Source of the DNA: Sedimentibacter saalensis
GTDB lineage: Bacteria; Bacillota; Clostridia; Tissierellales; Sedimentibacteraceae
Direction: 5' to 3'
NCBI RefSeq assembly: GCF_007830175.1
Contig: NZ_VLKH01000001.1
Span: 186,001 to 250,000, forward strand
Length of the DNA stretch: 64,000 nt
Positions 45,054 through 54,686 of the stretch are shown here, piece by piece. The notes beneath the pieces were generated by a model. That model saw only the letters and a list, made by a program, of their open reading frames with translations. It was not told where the DNA came from and did not search any database. Position 1 is the stretch's first letter. Each line of letters opens with the position of its first letter. A program made the position numbers and the translations under genes.

Positions 45054-46439
45054 ATGAGTAAAAATGAAGCTACAAAGATGATGGAATCCACAAAATCCGA
45101 ATTCAAACAAGAAATCGGCGTATTCGGCGGTGTGAGCATCATCGGTGGAATCATGATTGGTTCCGGAATTTTCTATTTAGGTTCTTATGTTTTGATGAGA
45201 ACAGGCATGAGCATGGGTCTTGCCATATTGTGCTGGATCGTGGGAGGTATTGTATCACTGCTTGGAGGACTTTGTTTTGCAGAACTTGGTGCTTCAAGAC
45301 CTGTTGCTGGAGGTATGGTTGTTTATTTGAATGAAGCTTACCACCCTATAGTTGGATTTTTGTTTGGTTTTGTAAGCTGGCTTATTAGTGGAGCAGGCTC
45401 CATTGCAGCAATTGCTGTTGCACTGCCTACAGCTCTTAGAAGTTTCTTTGACCTGAGCGACATGACAATCAAGTTAATAGCAGTTGCTCTGATTGCAGCA
45501 CTTACAGTTTATAATTACATGGGGGTTAAAAAAGCATCCATACTTCAAAATGTTTCCATGGTTGCTAAACTTATTCCAATAGCAATCATCATGTTCGGAG
45601 CATTAATATTCGGAAAACAAACTCCTGATTTAAGTATGGTTCCTGCTGACGGCAGCGCTGTAAGCTTCACAAGCATATTAGGAATGATTGCCTTTGCAAC
45701 TGTTGCAACATTGTGGGCATATGAAGGATGGACTAATTTAAACACAGTAGCTGAAGAAATGAAGAACCCTAAGAAAAACCTTCCACTTTCTTTAATAATT
45801 GCAATCGGCGGCATCCTTGTACTTTATACATTGTTCAACTACTCAATTTACAAAGTGTTGCCACATGATGAGATTGTTGCCATGATAAATGCAGACAACT
45901 ATTATCTGGGAACGGAAGTTGCGAAGAGAATATTCGGCAACGTGGGCGGTACAATTGTTCTTGTAGGTATGATTATATCAATGTTTGGTTCATTGAACGG
46001 TATGATTCTTACATTCCCCAGAACTTATTATGCAATGGCAAAAGAAGGCCACTTCTTCAAAAGCTTTGGAAATTTACATCCTGAATACAAAGTTCCTTCA
46101 ACTGCAATCATTGCACAATGCATAATTTCAGTTATACTGGTATTAAGCAGAAACCTTGACCAGCTTACAAGCATGGTTGTATTCACAGGAATGCTGTTCA
46201 ACGTACTTGTTGTAGGCGCAGTACTTGTATACAGAAAAAAATATCCCGATCTTGAAAGACCTTATAAAATCTGGGGATATCCTGTTACTGTATTCATAAC
46301 AATTTTAATATTCGCTGGTCTTATGATAAATACATTCATCGAAGACCCTGTAACAGCTCTTATTGGTTTCATAGTTCCAGCAATAGGCTGTGTTGTTTAC
46401 TACTATTTTGACAGAAAGCTGAAAAAAGAAAGCATATAA
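45054..46439 (+). CDS. APC-superfamily amino acid permease
   Basis: A 461-residue, about 12-helix transporter. The N-terminus has the family loop GVSIIGGIMIGSGIFYLGSYV, the broken TM1 that binds the amino-acid backbone; ELGASRPVAGGMVVYLNEAY and AYEGWTNLNTVAEEMKNPKK are further family motifs of the LAT/serine-threonine-exchanger type. AAAGGAGAAG precedes the ATG. First gene of the sigma-54 operon, followed by an amidohydrolase (39 bp) and an unknown gene. Substrate not determinable, probably an amino acid or derivative. Confidence 0.92.
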   Translation: MSKNEATKMMESTKSEFKQEIGVFGGVSIIGGIMIGSGIFYLGSYVLMRTGMSMGLAILCWIVGGIVSLLGGLCFAELGASRPVAGGMVVYLNEAYHPIVGFLFGFVSWLISGAGSIAAIAVALPTALRSFFDLSDMTIKLIAVALIAALTVYNYMGVKKASILQNVSMVAKLIPIAIIMFGALIFGKQTPDLSMVPADGSAVSFTSILGMIAFATVATLWAYEGWTNLNTVAEEMKNPKKNLPLSLIIAIGGILVLYTLFNYSIYKVLPHDEIVAMINADNYYLGTEVAKRIFGNVGGTIVLVGMIISMFGSLNGMILTFPRTYYAMAKEGHFFKSFGNLHPEYKVPSTAIIAQCIISVILVLSRNLDQLTSMVVFTGMLFNVLVVGAVLVYRKKYPDLERPYKIWGYPVTVFITILIFAGLMINTFIEDPVTALIGFIVPAIGCVVYYYFDRKLKKESI

Positions 46440-46478
46440 TCATAAAATTTCATAAAAGGCGTGTATGGAGGCAAATAA

Positions 46479-48116
46479 TTGATAACTTTATTTAAAAACG
46501 GAAACATCCATACAGTAGATGCTTCAAATCCCAACGCAGAAGCATTTGTTGTACAGGATGACAAGTTTACATATGTGGGAACCCTGGATGGCGCAAGAAA
46601 TTATTTAAATGAAAATGGACGTGCCCATGTGGAAATTGATATGGCAGGACGTCTGGTCTTGCCGGGACTCAACGATTCCCACATGCATTTTGTGCATTAT
46701 GCCAAAAGTCTCAGGAGCATCAATCTCACAGGAACCAAAAGCATCCGCGAAGTAAGAGAACGCATTGCAGAAAGAATGAAGGATGAAAAGCTTAACGGCA
46801 GCACATGGGTTGAAGGCGAAGGCTGGAATCATGATTATTTCACTGATGAAAAAAGATTTCCAAATAAATTTGATCTGGATGACATAACAGGCGAAGTTCC
46901 TGTACTTGTAATGAGAGCATGCTTTCATATAGGAGTGCTGAATTCTGCAGGGCTTAAATTAATGGGAATAACAAAAGAAACTGCGCCTAAGTATGGAAAA
47001 CTTGTGGAGCTTCTTCCTGACGGAGAACCAAACGGTGTAATCAAGGAAAGTTTGCTGGATAATGTGAAGTCCATGATTTCAACGCTGGATATGCAGATAT
47101 TAAAAGAAGTGTTGGTTAAAGCTCAATACGAAGCATTTGCACAAGGTCTCACATCAGTGCAGAGCGATGACATAGGATATATGCCAAACAGCAATTACGA
47201 CATGTTGTTCACTGCTTTGAAGGAATTGGACGAATCCGGGGATTTGAACATCCGTATAAGCGAACAGTGCTTGTTGATGGATAAGACTATCGCAGAAGAC
47301 TTTTTCAACAAAAATTATCATTACGGCTACGGCAATGACAAGTACCGTGTTGCATGCTTAAAAATTTTAAGTGACGGTTCTTTGGGCGCCAGGACGGCAG
47401 CTCTTCGAAATCATTATAGTGACGATGAAAGTACAAAAGGAATTGAAATGTTCAGTCAGGAAGATTTGAATGAATTAGTTCTTCTTTCACACAAAAAAAA
47501 TTGTCCTGTAGCAATTCACGCCATAGGAGACAGGGCAATAGAAATGGCTCTTGATTCCATAGAAAATGCAAAGAAACTAGATCCTTCCCACAACCCGCGT
47601 CACGGCATTGTTCACTGCCAGATAACAGATCATAATTTGCTTGATCGTTTCAAGGAGCTTGACGTACTTGCATTCATACAGCCAATATTCATTGATTATG
47701 ACATGAACATAGTTGCTGACAGAGTGGGAAAAGAGCTGGCCAATACATCATATGCATGGAAGACAATGGTTGGCAAGGGAATTCACGCATCATTCGGCAC
47801 AGACTGCCCTGTAGAATCATTTAACACAATGCCTAATATTTACACTGCAGTTGCAAGGAAAAACATTAACGGCCATGAGAAAAAGATTTATCTGCCAGAA
47901 GAAAGACTGTCCATGAATGAAGCAATAAAAGCATACACTATTGAAGGGGCATATGCTTCCGGGGAAGAAAACATAAAGGGTACAATAACATCAGGAAAGC
48001 TTGCAGATTTTATATTGCTCGACAGAGATTTGTTCAATTTAGAATCTGAAGAAGAAATTCTTGACACGCGTGTTGTTGAAACATATGTAGGGGGCAAAAA
48101 AGTTTACAGCTTATAA
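46479..48116 (+). CDS. YtcJ-like metal-dependent amidohydrolase
   Basis: A 545-residue amidohydrolase-superfamily enzyme with the TIM-barrel metal motif DSHMHF at about 66-71, a carboxylated-lysine or equivalent region LKILSDGSLGART, HAIGDRAI, HCQITD and the late GTDCPVE aspartate. Family members hydrolyse N-acyl amino acids, formamides or cyclic amides. TTG start at 46479 with GGAGG 7 bp upstream. Second gene of the sigma-54 operon, probably acting on the compound the permease brings in. Confidence 0.9.
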   Translation: MITLFKNGNIHTVDASNPNAEAFVVQDDKFTYVGTLDGARNYLNENGRAHVEIDMAGRLVLPGLNDSHMHFVHYAKSLRSINLTGTKSIREVRERIAERMKDEKLNGSTWVEGEGWNHDYFTDEKRFPNKFDLDDITGEVPVLVMRACFHIGVLNSAGLKLMGITKETAPKYGKLVELLPDGEPNGVIKESLLDNVKSMISTLDMQILKEVLVKAQYEAFAQGLTSVQSDDIGYMPNSNYDMLFTALKELDESGDLNIRISEQCLLMDKTIAEDFFNKNYHYGYGNDKYRVACLKILSDGSLGARTAALRNHYSDDESTKGIEMFSQEDLNELVLLSHKKNCPVAIHAIGDRAIEMALDSIENAKKLDPSHNPRHGIVHCQITDHNLLDRFKELDVLAFIQPIFIDYDMNIVADRVGKELANTSYAWKTMVGKGIHASFGTDCPVESFNTMPNIYTAVARKNINGHEKKIYLPEERLSMNEAIKAYTIEGAYASGEENIKGTITSGKLADFILLDRDLFNLESEEEILDTRVVETYVGGKKVYSL

Positions 48117-48168
48117 AAAGGGTGCCATGCAGAAATGCATGGTATCCGGTTTTTTGTTGGAGGAAGTT

Positions 48169-49341
48169 ATGAAAGATTATGTTGTAAAGATATCAGAAAA
48201 AAATACAGGAGTTCTGGCTGTACTGGGTCACGCCGGAATAGGACACGTCCACAGCCACTCAGGCTTTGTGCAGGATGATTCTGCAGGTTTTGCAGTTGTT
48301 GCTTCCATAATGAAGGAAGCTTTTAAGGTTGACACAACCATACAATATGTTACAGGAAATTCTGAAACAGGCTCCATAACCGTCGAAACATATGGAGGGG
48401 GAATAGGAACGTCCCATACAAGAAGAGGGCTCACTCCGCAGGAAGTGCACATGCTCAGAAGAGCTGAAGGCGAAGACGGCATATATACCCAGACTGTGGC
48501 TGTGAAAACTTTCGGCAGGATGTACGGACAGGGAGCCATGGAAACACCAGTTGCACTCCAAGGTGCAATAGCTTTGGCAGTAATGGATTCATTTTGCAAA
48601 AAATTTCCCCACAAAATTCTAACAACCAATGAGAAATATGACCGACTCATAGACAAAATGTCAGGAACTGTTGTTGATATAAACGGAATACCTGTATCAC
48701 TTCTTTTGAACATAAACGGTTCTGAAGGAGGAATAGGACCTGCTGAAGACAATGAAGGAAACACCGCCCTAGGTCAAAAGGGAGAAATCATGAAACTCCT
48801 TGGAACTCAAGATGTTCCAAACATAATAGTTGAAAGTAAATCATACGTGCCGTCCCTGTCAAAGGAGATAAATTGCAGCACATTTTTATTCCGTGGCCAG
48901 GAAATAATTGACAACACAGACGTTGCAAAAGCGCTGGCAAGTGCAGCCAACGACTTGAGTCTCCCATATATTTTAAAAAATGATTCACTCCCCATATCAA
49001 AAGGAAATCTGGAAAATGCAACTAGAAATTTTGCCCGAGAAATAATAAAACTTGGCGAAAGACTGTCAGGAGCCCAATCAGCAATAGACAAAACATCAAT
49101 CATAGCTGAAATTGCAAGAATGGTCAGTGAAGATGCAGGAGGAATAAGCTTCATGTCAAATGATCTCCACGACACAGCAAGGGCAGCAGGCATAGTTCCT
49201 GGAACAGCCTCTGTAATGTCTCTCCTTGTGCCGGAAGATTATATAAATTACTGGAAAATTCCAGTTTTAACTCCTGAAGATGTTGAGCAATATATGAGAA
49301 TAATTTTTTGTGCAGCAAAAAAATTAATTTCTGAGTGTTAG
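48169..49341 (+). CDS. Conserved-looking protein of unknown function in the sigma-54 operon
   Basis: A 390-residue soluble protein that I do not recognise. The N-terminal part contains LGHAGIGHVHSHSGFVQDD, a histidine- and aspartate-rich motif that could bind metal, then glycine-rich segments (ETYGGGIGTSHTRRG; NINGSEGGIGPAEDNEG). The C-terminal third is helical (ENATRNFAREIIKLGERLS) with SFMSNDLHDTARAAG. No signal or membrane helix. The start at 48169 follows GGAGGAAGTT. It is 52 bp after the amidohydrolase gene and likely acts in the same pathway, perhaps as a hydrolase or isomerase. Confidence 0.75.
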   Translation: MKDYVVKISEKNTGVLAVLGHAGIGHVHSHSGFVQDDSAGFAVVASIMKEAFKVDTTIQYVTGNSETGSITVETYGGGIGTSHTRRGLTPQEVHMLRRAEGEDGIYTQTVAVKTFGRMYGQGAMETPVALQGAIALAVMDSFCKKFPHKILTTNEKYDRLIDKMSGTVVDINGIPVSLLLNINGSEGGIGPAEDNEGNTALGQKGEIMKLLGTQDVPNIIVESKSYVPSLSKEINCSTFLFRGQEIIDNTDVAKALASAANDLSLPYILKNDSLPISKGNLENATRNFAREIIKLGERLSGAQSAIDKTSIIAEIARMVSEDAGGISFMSNDLHDTARAAGIVPGTASVMSLLVPEDYINYWKIPVLTPEDVEQYMRIIFCAAKKLISEC

Positions 49342-49344
49342 CTA

Positions 49345-49553
49345 TGCCATTCTGAGAGCTTTAGCCCGAAAGATGCCCTAACCCTATTTTTTAGTTTTTA
49401 TGAAAAATAGCGGTAGGTCACTCGCAATGAGCACCAAATTTATGTGAGTGAAAGCGAACATAAATTTGTGTGCGAAACTGCAGAATCTCAGAATTCTAAA
49501 TATGAGATCCTTCGCTAAAGCTCAGCATGACATTAATGCTTAATGCAACAGCC
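49345..49553. repeat. Long composite R1 repeat, opposite orientation
   Basis: A reverse-oriented copy of the 41.1-kb element: GCCATTCTGAGAGC ... AGCATGACATTAATGC, enclosing CCTAACCCTATTTTTTAG and TGAAAAATAGCGGTAGGTCA, then TTTGTGTGCGAAACTGCAG. The right end TAATGCAACAGCC matches the end of the 51.1-kb copy. Confidence 0.85.
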
Positions 49554-49571
49554 TATTTTGCTCAATACTTA

Positions 49572-50159
49572 TTATTTTAACTTTCTTTCTTCCCATAATA
49601 ATCTTTCCTTGTTAGGTATGGAGTCTTTCAATAGGAAGTCAGCCCAATCAAGTTTTAGTTTATCGGTATTTTCATGCCAGTAAAGCAGACGTTCTTTATA
49701 ATATTCTGTCTTTTCGATGACTGGTTTGTAAAAATCATTTTTATCATATTTTAAGACTATTGAAGTTAATTCATACATGGGCAGACCTATGGCATGTGTT
49801 TCTACATGCACTGTAGCACCAGCATGGCCGATAGCGTGGCACAAATCACCATATTCGTCATCATCAATTTCTTTTGCCACAGCATGTGAATCCAGTATTG
49901 CTCGTTTTGCTATGGGCATTTTGATTTTGCCCCTTGCCCAAGCTTCGCAAAGCTCCAAACATGCTCTTGGTCTTTGCTCATCAGGATACTTTTCTTCAAA
50001 CTGCTTCAGAGGCATTTTTGCACAATCCAACGCCCACATAACAAGTGTTCTGTGACTTTGCAATCGAATTAATTCTAATAACTCCTGTAAACACTGACTG
50101 TCACGAGAAAATAAAATTTTATTTCTTTTCTTTATTTTGATTTCTACATCTGAAAACAT
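49572..50159 (-). CDS. Putative immunity protein (Imm5-type)
   Basis: A 195-residue protein resembling the Imm-5 family of polymorphic-toxin immunity proteins: MWALDCAKMPLKQFEEKYPD, RPRACLELCEAWARGKI, then a histidine-rich helix block CHAIGHAGATVHVETHAIGL. Usually encoded beside a secreted toxin, but no toxin gene is seen here, so it may be an orphan or have another role. AGGAGTATAT precedes the ATG. Transcribed alone between repeats and the YhhN gene. Confidence 0.75.
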   Translation of the reverse strand: MFSDVEIKIKKRNKILFSRDSQCLQELLELIRLQSHRTLVMWALDCAKMPLKQFEEKYPDEQRPRACLELCEAWARGKIKMPIAKRAILDSHAVAKEIDDDEYGDLCHAIGHAGATVHVETHAIGLPMYELTSIVLKYDKNDFYKPVIEKTEYYKERLLYWHENTDKLKLDWADFLLKDSIPNKERLLWEERKLK

Positions 50160-50402
50160 ATATACTCCTAAATTTTCAATTTTGAAATTATTTTTTAATA
50201 TTATATCATATCGTTCATAATTTTTTGCATGTATCTAAAGCCATTTTTACAGATTACACTGTATACCCGATATTTACCGTTATGATTTTAAAGTTATAAT
50301 TTATTCAAAATGAACATCATTTAAGAATGTGGTTTTAAATATAAATATTTTGGTATATATCCAATAAGTAGTGTTTTTCATATTATATAACGAGGTGAAA
50401 AT

Positions 50403-51083
50403 ATGGAAAATAGTTTGATTGTATTAAAATTGATTTCAGTTGTTTACTTGTTTGTGCTGCTTCCCGTCTACATTGTTCATGTGAAAAATCACGAACGTAC
50501 TGAAAAACCAAAATTAAAACTGGCACTTTCTATTGTGTTTTGTTCCTCGGGACTAATTGGAGCTACCCTTAATGATTTCAGCCTGTATGCTGTCTTCATT
50601 TTGTTGGGTCTTATGTTGTCCCTGGCGGGAGATTATTTTCTCATTTATCTTGAATCCGACATAAAAAAATACACAACCGGTATATTGTGTTTTGGTCTGA
50701 CCCATTTGTCCTTTCTTATTTCAATGTTACTAGCAGGAGGGTTTTTCCTGCCCAACCTTTTTGTTTCCATAGTCATTTATGGATTGCTGATATATTATGC
50801 AAACAAGAAGAAAATCGACTTTGGCGAAGTTAAGTATGCCCTATCCGCATACAGCTTGTTAATTGTCCTCATGACTGTCAAGGCTCTGTCCATGATTTAT
50901 TTCTCTCCTTACCACATGGTATCAAGACTCTTCATGGCACTGGGAGCGTCCTTGTTTATATCATCAGACATTTTTCTTTTAATATATGAGTACATGGACG
51001 GTAAGTACAAGTTCAGAATTCTTAACAGCATTGCGTATTTCACGGGACAACTGCTGATTGCAGCTTCACTATTCTATACATAA
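50403..51083 (+). CDS. YhhN/TMEM86-family membrane protein (lysoplasmalogenase-like)
   Basis: A 226-residue protein of about 8 membrane helices with the family core LSLAGDYFLIYLESD, in which the aspartate is conserved, and a later SSDIFLLIYEYMDG. Characterised members hydrolyse the vinyl-ether bond of lysoplasmalogens, and anaerobic Clostridia do make plasmalogens, so the activity is plausible. CGAGGTG precedes the ATG. A single-gene unit ending at an R1 repeat. Confidence 0.85.
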   Translation: MENSLIVLKLISVVYLFVLLPVYIVHVKNHERTEKPKLKLALSIVFCSSGLIGATLNDFSLYAVFILLGLMLSLAGDYFLIYLESDIKKYTTGILCFGLTHLSFLISMLLAGGFFLPNLFVSIVIYGLLIYYANKKKIDFGEVKYALSAYSLLIVLMTVKALSMIYFSPYHMVSRLFMALGASLFISSDIFLLIYEYMDGKYKFRILNSIAYFTGQLLIAASLFYT

Positions 51084-51113
51084 TTAATCACTTCACAAAG
51101 AACCACAAATTAA

Positions 51114-51231
51114 TGGGGCTGTTTCATTAAGCATTATGTCATCCTGAGCCATGGCAAGAATCTCAGCTTTTGAAATTCTGAAATTCTTCGGACTAACTCT
51201 CAAATGATATAAGTCGCTAATGCAACAGCCA
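51114..51231. repeat. R1 element with terminal inverted repeats
   Basis: Ends TGGGGCTGTTTCATTA and TAATGCAACAGCCACA are inverted repeats (14 of 16). The core begins TGTCATCCTGAGCC. Lies between the convergent YhhN and flavodoxin genes, where it could form a hairpin. Confidence 0.82.
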
Positions 51232-51237
51232 CATCTT

Positions 51238-51702
51238 TTAAATCTTAACCCATTTCTTAGCCCTTTCAATTTCTCCGTCCCTAAGAGGGCCTTCAGTATC
51301 ATTTACTATAAATCCTTCCGGCTGCTTAGCAAGAGTTCCTCCCTTTTTAACCAGCTTTTCCCCTATTGGTTCTGCTGCATAACCAAAATGCTTAACCATA
51401 AAATTAAGAACCTTGTTGTCGATTTTCTTCACATCAGACCTTGTGTCAAACGCCAGAACCTTTATACCTGCAAGCTCTCCGGCAGGCAACATGTTAAGAA
51501 ACTCAGACACTTCCTTTGTTGGTTTAAATCCCCTTGTGGGAGAACCAACAACCAGCAAATCCACCCCTTCCAGCAGTCCCTGATGATACTTCCCTACATG
51601 GACGGCAGATGCTTCACCAATTTCCTTCATTGATTCCTCCATGGCCATAGCCACGGTCTTTGTATTTCCGAATACAGAGTCATATACTATCAATGTCTTC
51701 AT
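51238..51702 (-). CDS. Flavodoxin-like protein
   Basis: A 154-residue FMN-binding electron carrier. The phosphate loop is YDSVFGNTKTVA, near-canonical T/S-x-T/F-G-N-T; later VVGSPTRGFKPTKE is the second FMN loop. Slightly larger than Clostridium flavodoxins and close to the FldA-like or flavodoxin/nitric-oxide-synthase-type proteins that may act in oxidative or electron-transfer pathways. GGGGTGATT precedes the ATG. It lies 12 bp after the DUF2809 gene. Confidence 0.88.
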   Translation of the reverse strand: MKTLIVYDSVFGNTKTVAMAMEESMKEIGEASAVHVGKYHQGLLEGVDLLVVGSPTRGFKPTKEVSEFLNMLPAGELAGIKVLAFDTRSDVKKIDNKVLNFMVKHFGYAAEPIGEKLVKKGGTLAKQPEGFIVNDTEGPLRDGEIERAKKWVKI

Positions 51703-51714
51703 TAGAAATCACCC

Positions 51715-52092
51715 CTATCGTAGCCGAATCGGCAAAAGTTCCAACACAAGTATGATTATAAATCCAATGAAATAACAAAACAAATCCTTCACATCAAAAG
51801 TTGAACCAATCAATATTCTGGCAAAAGTATTTTCTTCCAATCCTAAAAGACTGATTAATTGAAAATATTGCAGAACCTCTACAAGAGCAGCAAATATAAA
51901 CACATAAAGAGGCATTAGCTTAACTTTGTCAGGAACAAAAATCCTAACAAAGAAATAGACAACCCCTACCACAAGGACATCACCAACGTAGGGCCTTATG
52001 AAATCATCATGTACATATATGGCAATTGCAATCTCAACCATCAACAATATCAAGAACGCAATGGCGTAATATGCTCTTTTATTCCTTATCAT
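51715..52092 (-). CDS. DUF2809-family membrane protein
   Basis: A 125-residue protein with four membrane helices: an N-terminal [40 protein letters not shown], a central [12 protein letters not shown], and [20 protein letters not shown]. The D-x-x-R-P-Y-x-G-D and E-x-x-Q pattern is typical of DUF2809. It starts on ATGA overlapping the previous stop. Function unknown. Confidence 0.82.
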   Translation of the reverse strand: MIRNKRAYYAIAFLILLMVEIAIAIYVHDDFIRPYVGDVLVVGVVYFFVRIFVPDKVKLMPLYVFIFAALVEVLQYFQLISLLGLEENTFARILIGSTFDVKDLFCYFIGFIIILVLELLPIRLR

Positions 52093-52409
52093 TGAACTAC
52101 AACTGCTGTTCCCGATACCGTAACCATGAGCATGTTGTTAGCCTGCCCAAGCACCTCGTAATCAACGTCAACGCCGACTACGGCATTGGCTCCTAGGCTT
52201 GCAGCCCTTTGCATCATTTCATTCAGCGCACTTTCCCTTGCATCAATCAGCTCGCCTTCATAAGATCCTGACCTTCCCCCGAAGAAGTTTGTTAGTCCTG
52301 CTGCAAAATCCTTTACAAAATCAACTCCCGAAACAACTTCTCCAAAAACAATTCCCCTGTATTCAACTATTTTTCTTCCTTCAACAGTAGGTGTAGTAGT
52401 TACTATCAT
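52089..52409 (-). CDS. YbjQ/DUF74-family heavy-metal-binding-domain protein
   Basis: A 106-residue protein with the family motifs [22 protein letters not shown] and [18 protein letters not shown]. Members form pentameric rings; function is unknown despite the name. The start at 52409 follows GGAGGGCAAT. Translationally coupled to the DUF2809 gene. Confidence 0.92.
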   Translation of the reverse strand: MIVTTTPTVEGRKIVEYRGIVFGEVVSGVDFVKDFAAGLTNFFGGRSGSYEGELIDARESALNEMMQRAASLGANAVVGVDVDYEVLGQANNMLMVTVSGTAVVVQ

Positions 52410-52546
52410 ATTGCCCTCCAAATAACATTCTCTTTCTATAATTTATTCCATTTTCACACATTAATGATATAATTTGTGTCTTTATCTGTCAACCAATATA
52501 AAACATACCTACAACAGTCGTTTGAAAAAGTGTTTATTTTTTAATG

Positions 52547-52927
52547 TCATTCTTTTTTTCTTATACTTTTTAAAAAGTGATGGACTGTCTGAACAATAAT
52601 TCCTGCAAACAGTCCTGCTGTAACAAACATGAACAATGACAGTATGCCTGCCAGGTCTCCCCAGCCATCTAAATTGTCCATAAACCTGCGAAACATTTCA
52701 AAATATCCGATTGCTATACCTGCAATGAAAAATATCAAAGCATATTTTAACTTATAGAAATGGAAAACAGCCGATATGCCTCCTAATATCAATGAAAACA
52801 ATGCATAATATGCTATGTTTTCTGTTATTACTTCTGTGTTATTAATAAATCTTATCCCTGTGTACATCAATACAAATGATATTGCTGCTATGATTAATCC
52901 TATGATTATTGATTTATGTTTTTTCAT
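52547..52927 (-). CDS. Four-helix membrane protein, unknown function
   Basis: A 126-residue protein with four hydrophobic segments (about 6-26, 37-57, 63-80, 92-115) and charged ends. I recognise no family. The start at 52927 follows AAGGAGCATGGC; seven earlier codons to 52948 are unsupported. Its neighbour downstream is the DUF74 gene, 138 bp away. Confidence 0.7.
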   Translation of the reverse strand: MKKHKSIIIGLIIAAISFVLMYTGIRFINNTEVITENIAYYALFSLILGGISAVFHFYKLKYALIFFIAGIAIGYFEMFRRFMDNLDGWGDLAGILSLFMFVTAGLFAGIIVQTVHHFLKSIRKKE

Positions 52928-53041
52928 GCCATGCTCCTTAAAATTCATTTTATGTTAATATTATTATACCTGAATTTTGCCGGCATAAACATGTTCTGTT
53001 CAATTCGGTTTTTATTTGTACCCTTACAAAACATCAAAACT

Positions 53042-53079
53042 AAAAAGCGACAATGTGATTAAACACATTGTCGCTTTTT
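53042..53079. terminator. Strong bidirectional terminator at the end of the SDR-gcvP-like gene cluster
   Basis: AAAAAGCGACAATGTG and CACATTGTCGCTTTTT form a perfect 16-bp stem with a six-base loop. On the minus strand it ends the permease transcript. Confidence 0.9.
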
Positions 53080-53107
53080 CGCAGAAATCAAATTTGTTTA
53101 TATATGA

Positions 53108-54535
53108 TTAATATTCTTTATTACCATCAGGTGTATACATAATAACTGATGAACTCTTCCATCTGCCTAATACCATGTACATCCACAAAAATGCTCCAAT
53201 TATCAAATAAATCCCTAAGCTCTTCCATGATCCTATTCCCAAGCCGGTTGCGCAAAGTAATACAGCTAACAAAGCAAATGCAAGTGCAAGAACTCTCATT
53301 CCCATTCCGCCTTTCAACTTGAATGGTGCTTCCCACTCAGGATGTTTTTGTTTTATACGAATAGCCGAAATCATGGTTAATGCATAAGCTACTGCACAGC
53401 TGAACGACATTATATTGAAAAAGTCATTCATGAAAGTCGAAGAATTCATGATAAGCAGAAATGCCAGGCTTATAACCAATATGAAGATATTTGGCAATAT
53501 AGGCTGGTGATGTTTATTTACCTTTGACCAGATTGGTGGCAGGAAATTCTGTCTGCCCATTGCATAAATCAATCTGACAGCTGAAATCCAGAATCCCAGT
53601 ATGCACGTTCCGATTGTAAAAAGGATTGCAAATACACCAAACAACAATGGCCATACCCTCCAACCAAGCATATCTTCCATTAATGTTATAGTGATAAAAG
53701 ATTTTGTTACTACTCCGTTTTCAAGACCGATTAATTGTTCCCACGGAGCCATTCCACCTAATGCAAAGAAAAACAAAGTGTAAAGAGCTCCGCATGTCAA
53801 TATGGATCCTAAAATTGCCTTAGCACTATCTTTTATAGGAAATGTGCCTTCTTCAACCATTTGTGGAACAGTTTCAAATCCAAAATACGGTGTTATAATC
53901 AAACCCAAGCCAATTACCCAGCCTTGCATTCCCCCGTCTCTCAAAACTGATCTGAACATAGGTCTCAAGTTATCAAAACTCCAATACGGACTGGTGAAGA
54001 ACATAATCGAAGTTAATACTATACCTATTAATGCTCCAAAAAGCATAAATGTTTGAACCTTACCGGCTATTTGAATGTCATTTAAACTTAAAAATGTATA
54101 AACCACCAGTACAACAGATGAAATTATGGCTATATCCTTAGCTGTCATGTTGAAGTTTCCAACATGGTCAACCCATGCAATAATTCCCATCATTCCAGAA
54201 GCTGGCACTGTTACCCATGCAGCCATAATAAGCCAACTTGCCCAAAACCCCATATGCTTGTTCATTCCAATCGTATTGTAAAGAAGTTCTCCTCCAACTC
54301 GTGGAAATAACGAAGCCAGTTCACAATAAACAAATCCTATTGGTAAAACAATTATGGTCATTAACAGAAAAGCTAACCATGTGCCAGGTCCGCAGTATGA
54401 CATAAATATTGTGTCCCAATACCCGATGAATGTCAAAATAGCGCCTGTAGCTAGAGCATAAACATATAATAGTCTTAAATTTCTGTTTAATCCTTCAGGT
54501 TGATTGTTTTCCATTTGAATATTTTTCTCTGACAC
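53108..54535 (-). CDS. APC-superfamily amino acid/amine permease
   Basis: A 475-residue transporter of about 12 helices. Features are ATGAILTFIGYWDTIFMSYCGPG, CELASLFPRVGGELLYNTIG, YFGFETVPQMVEEGTFPIKD and a cytosolic KHPEWEAPFKLKGG. This layout resembles the ethanolamine or amine-type branch (EutP-like APC). GTG start at 54535 after AAGGGGTG. Last gene of the second sigma-54 cluster; it probably imports the amino acid or amine degraded there. Confidence 0.9.
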   Translation of the reverse strand: MSEKNIQMENNQPEGLNRNLRLLYVYALATGAILTFIGYWDTIFMSYCGPGTWLAFLLMTIIVLPIGFVYCELASLFPRVGGELLYNTIGMNKHMGFWASWLIMAAWVTVPASGMMGIIAWVDHVGNFNMTAKDIAIISSVVLVVYTFLSLNDIQIAGKVQTFMLFGALIGIVLTSIMFFTSPYWSFDNLRPMFRSVLRDGGMQGWVIGLGLIITPYFGFETVPQMVEEGTFPIKDSAKAILGSILTCGALYTLFFFALGGMAPWEQLIGLENGVVTKSFITITLMEDMLGWRVWPLLFGVFAILFTIGTCILGFWISAVRLIYAMGRQNFLPPIWSKVNKHHQPILPNIFILVISLAFLLIMNSSTFMNDFFNIMSFSCAVAYALTMISAIRIKQKHPEWEAPFKLKGGMGMRVLALAFALLAVLLCATGLGIGSWKSLGIYLIIGAFLWMYMVLGRWKSSSVIMYTPDGNKEY

Positions 54536-54686
54536 TTTACTTCACCCCTTCAATTATTATTTAAAGTGATACGATTCGAATATATTCAAGGAATTAAACT
54601 CTTCAAAGCACATTGTTATACCATTTGCTTTTCTTCTTTCAAAAATCAACTGCTTTCTATAACTTTTGTTTGTTGTATATTAACTA

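Noticed and set aside
54536..54686. Second sigma-54 promoter before the APC permease
   Set aside because: The best candidate has GG-N11-GC spacing and GTGC instead of TTGC, one base off the required spacing.
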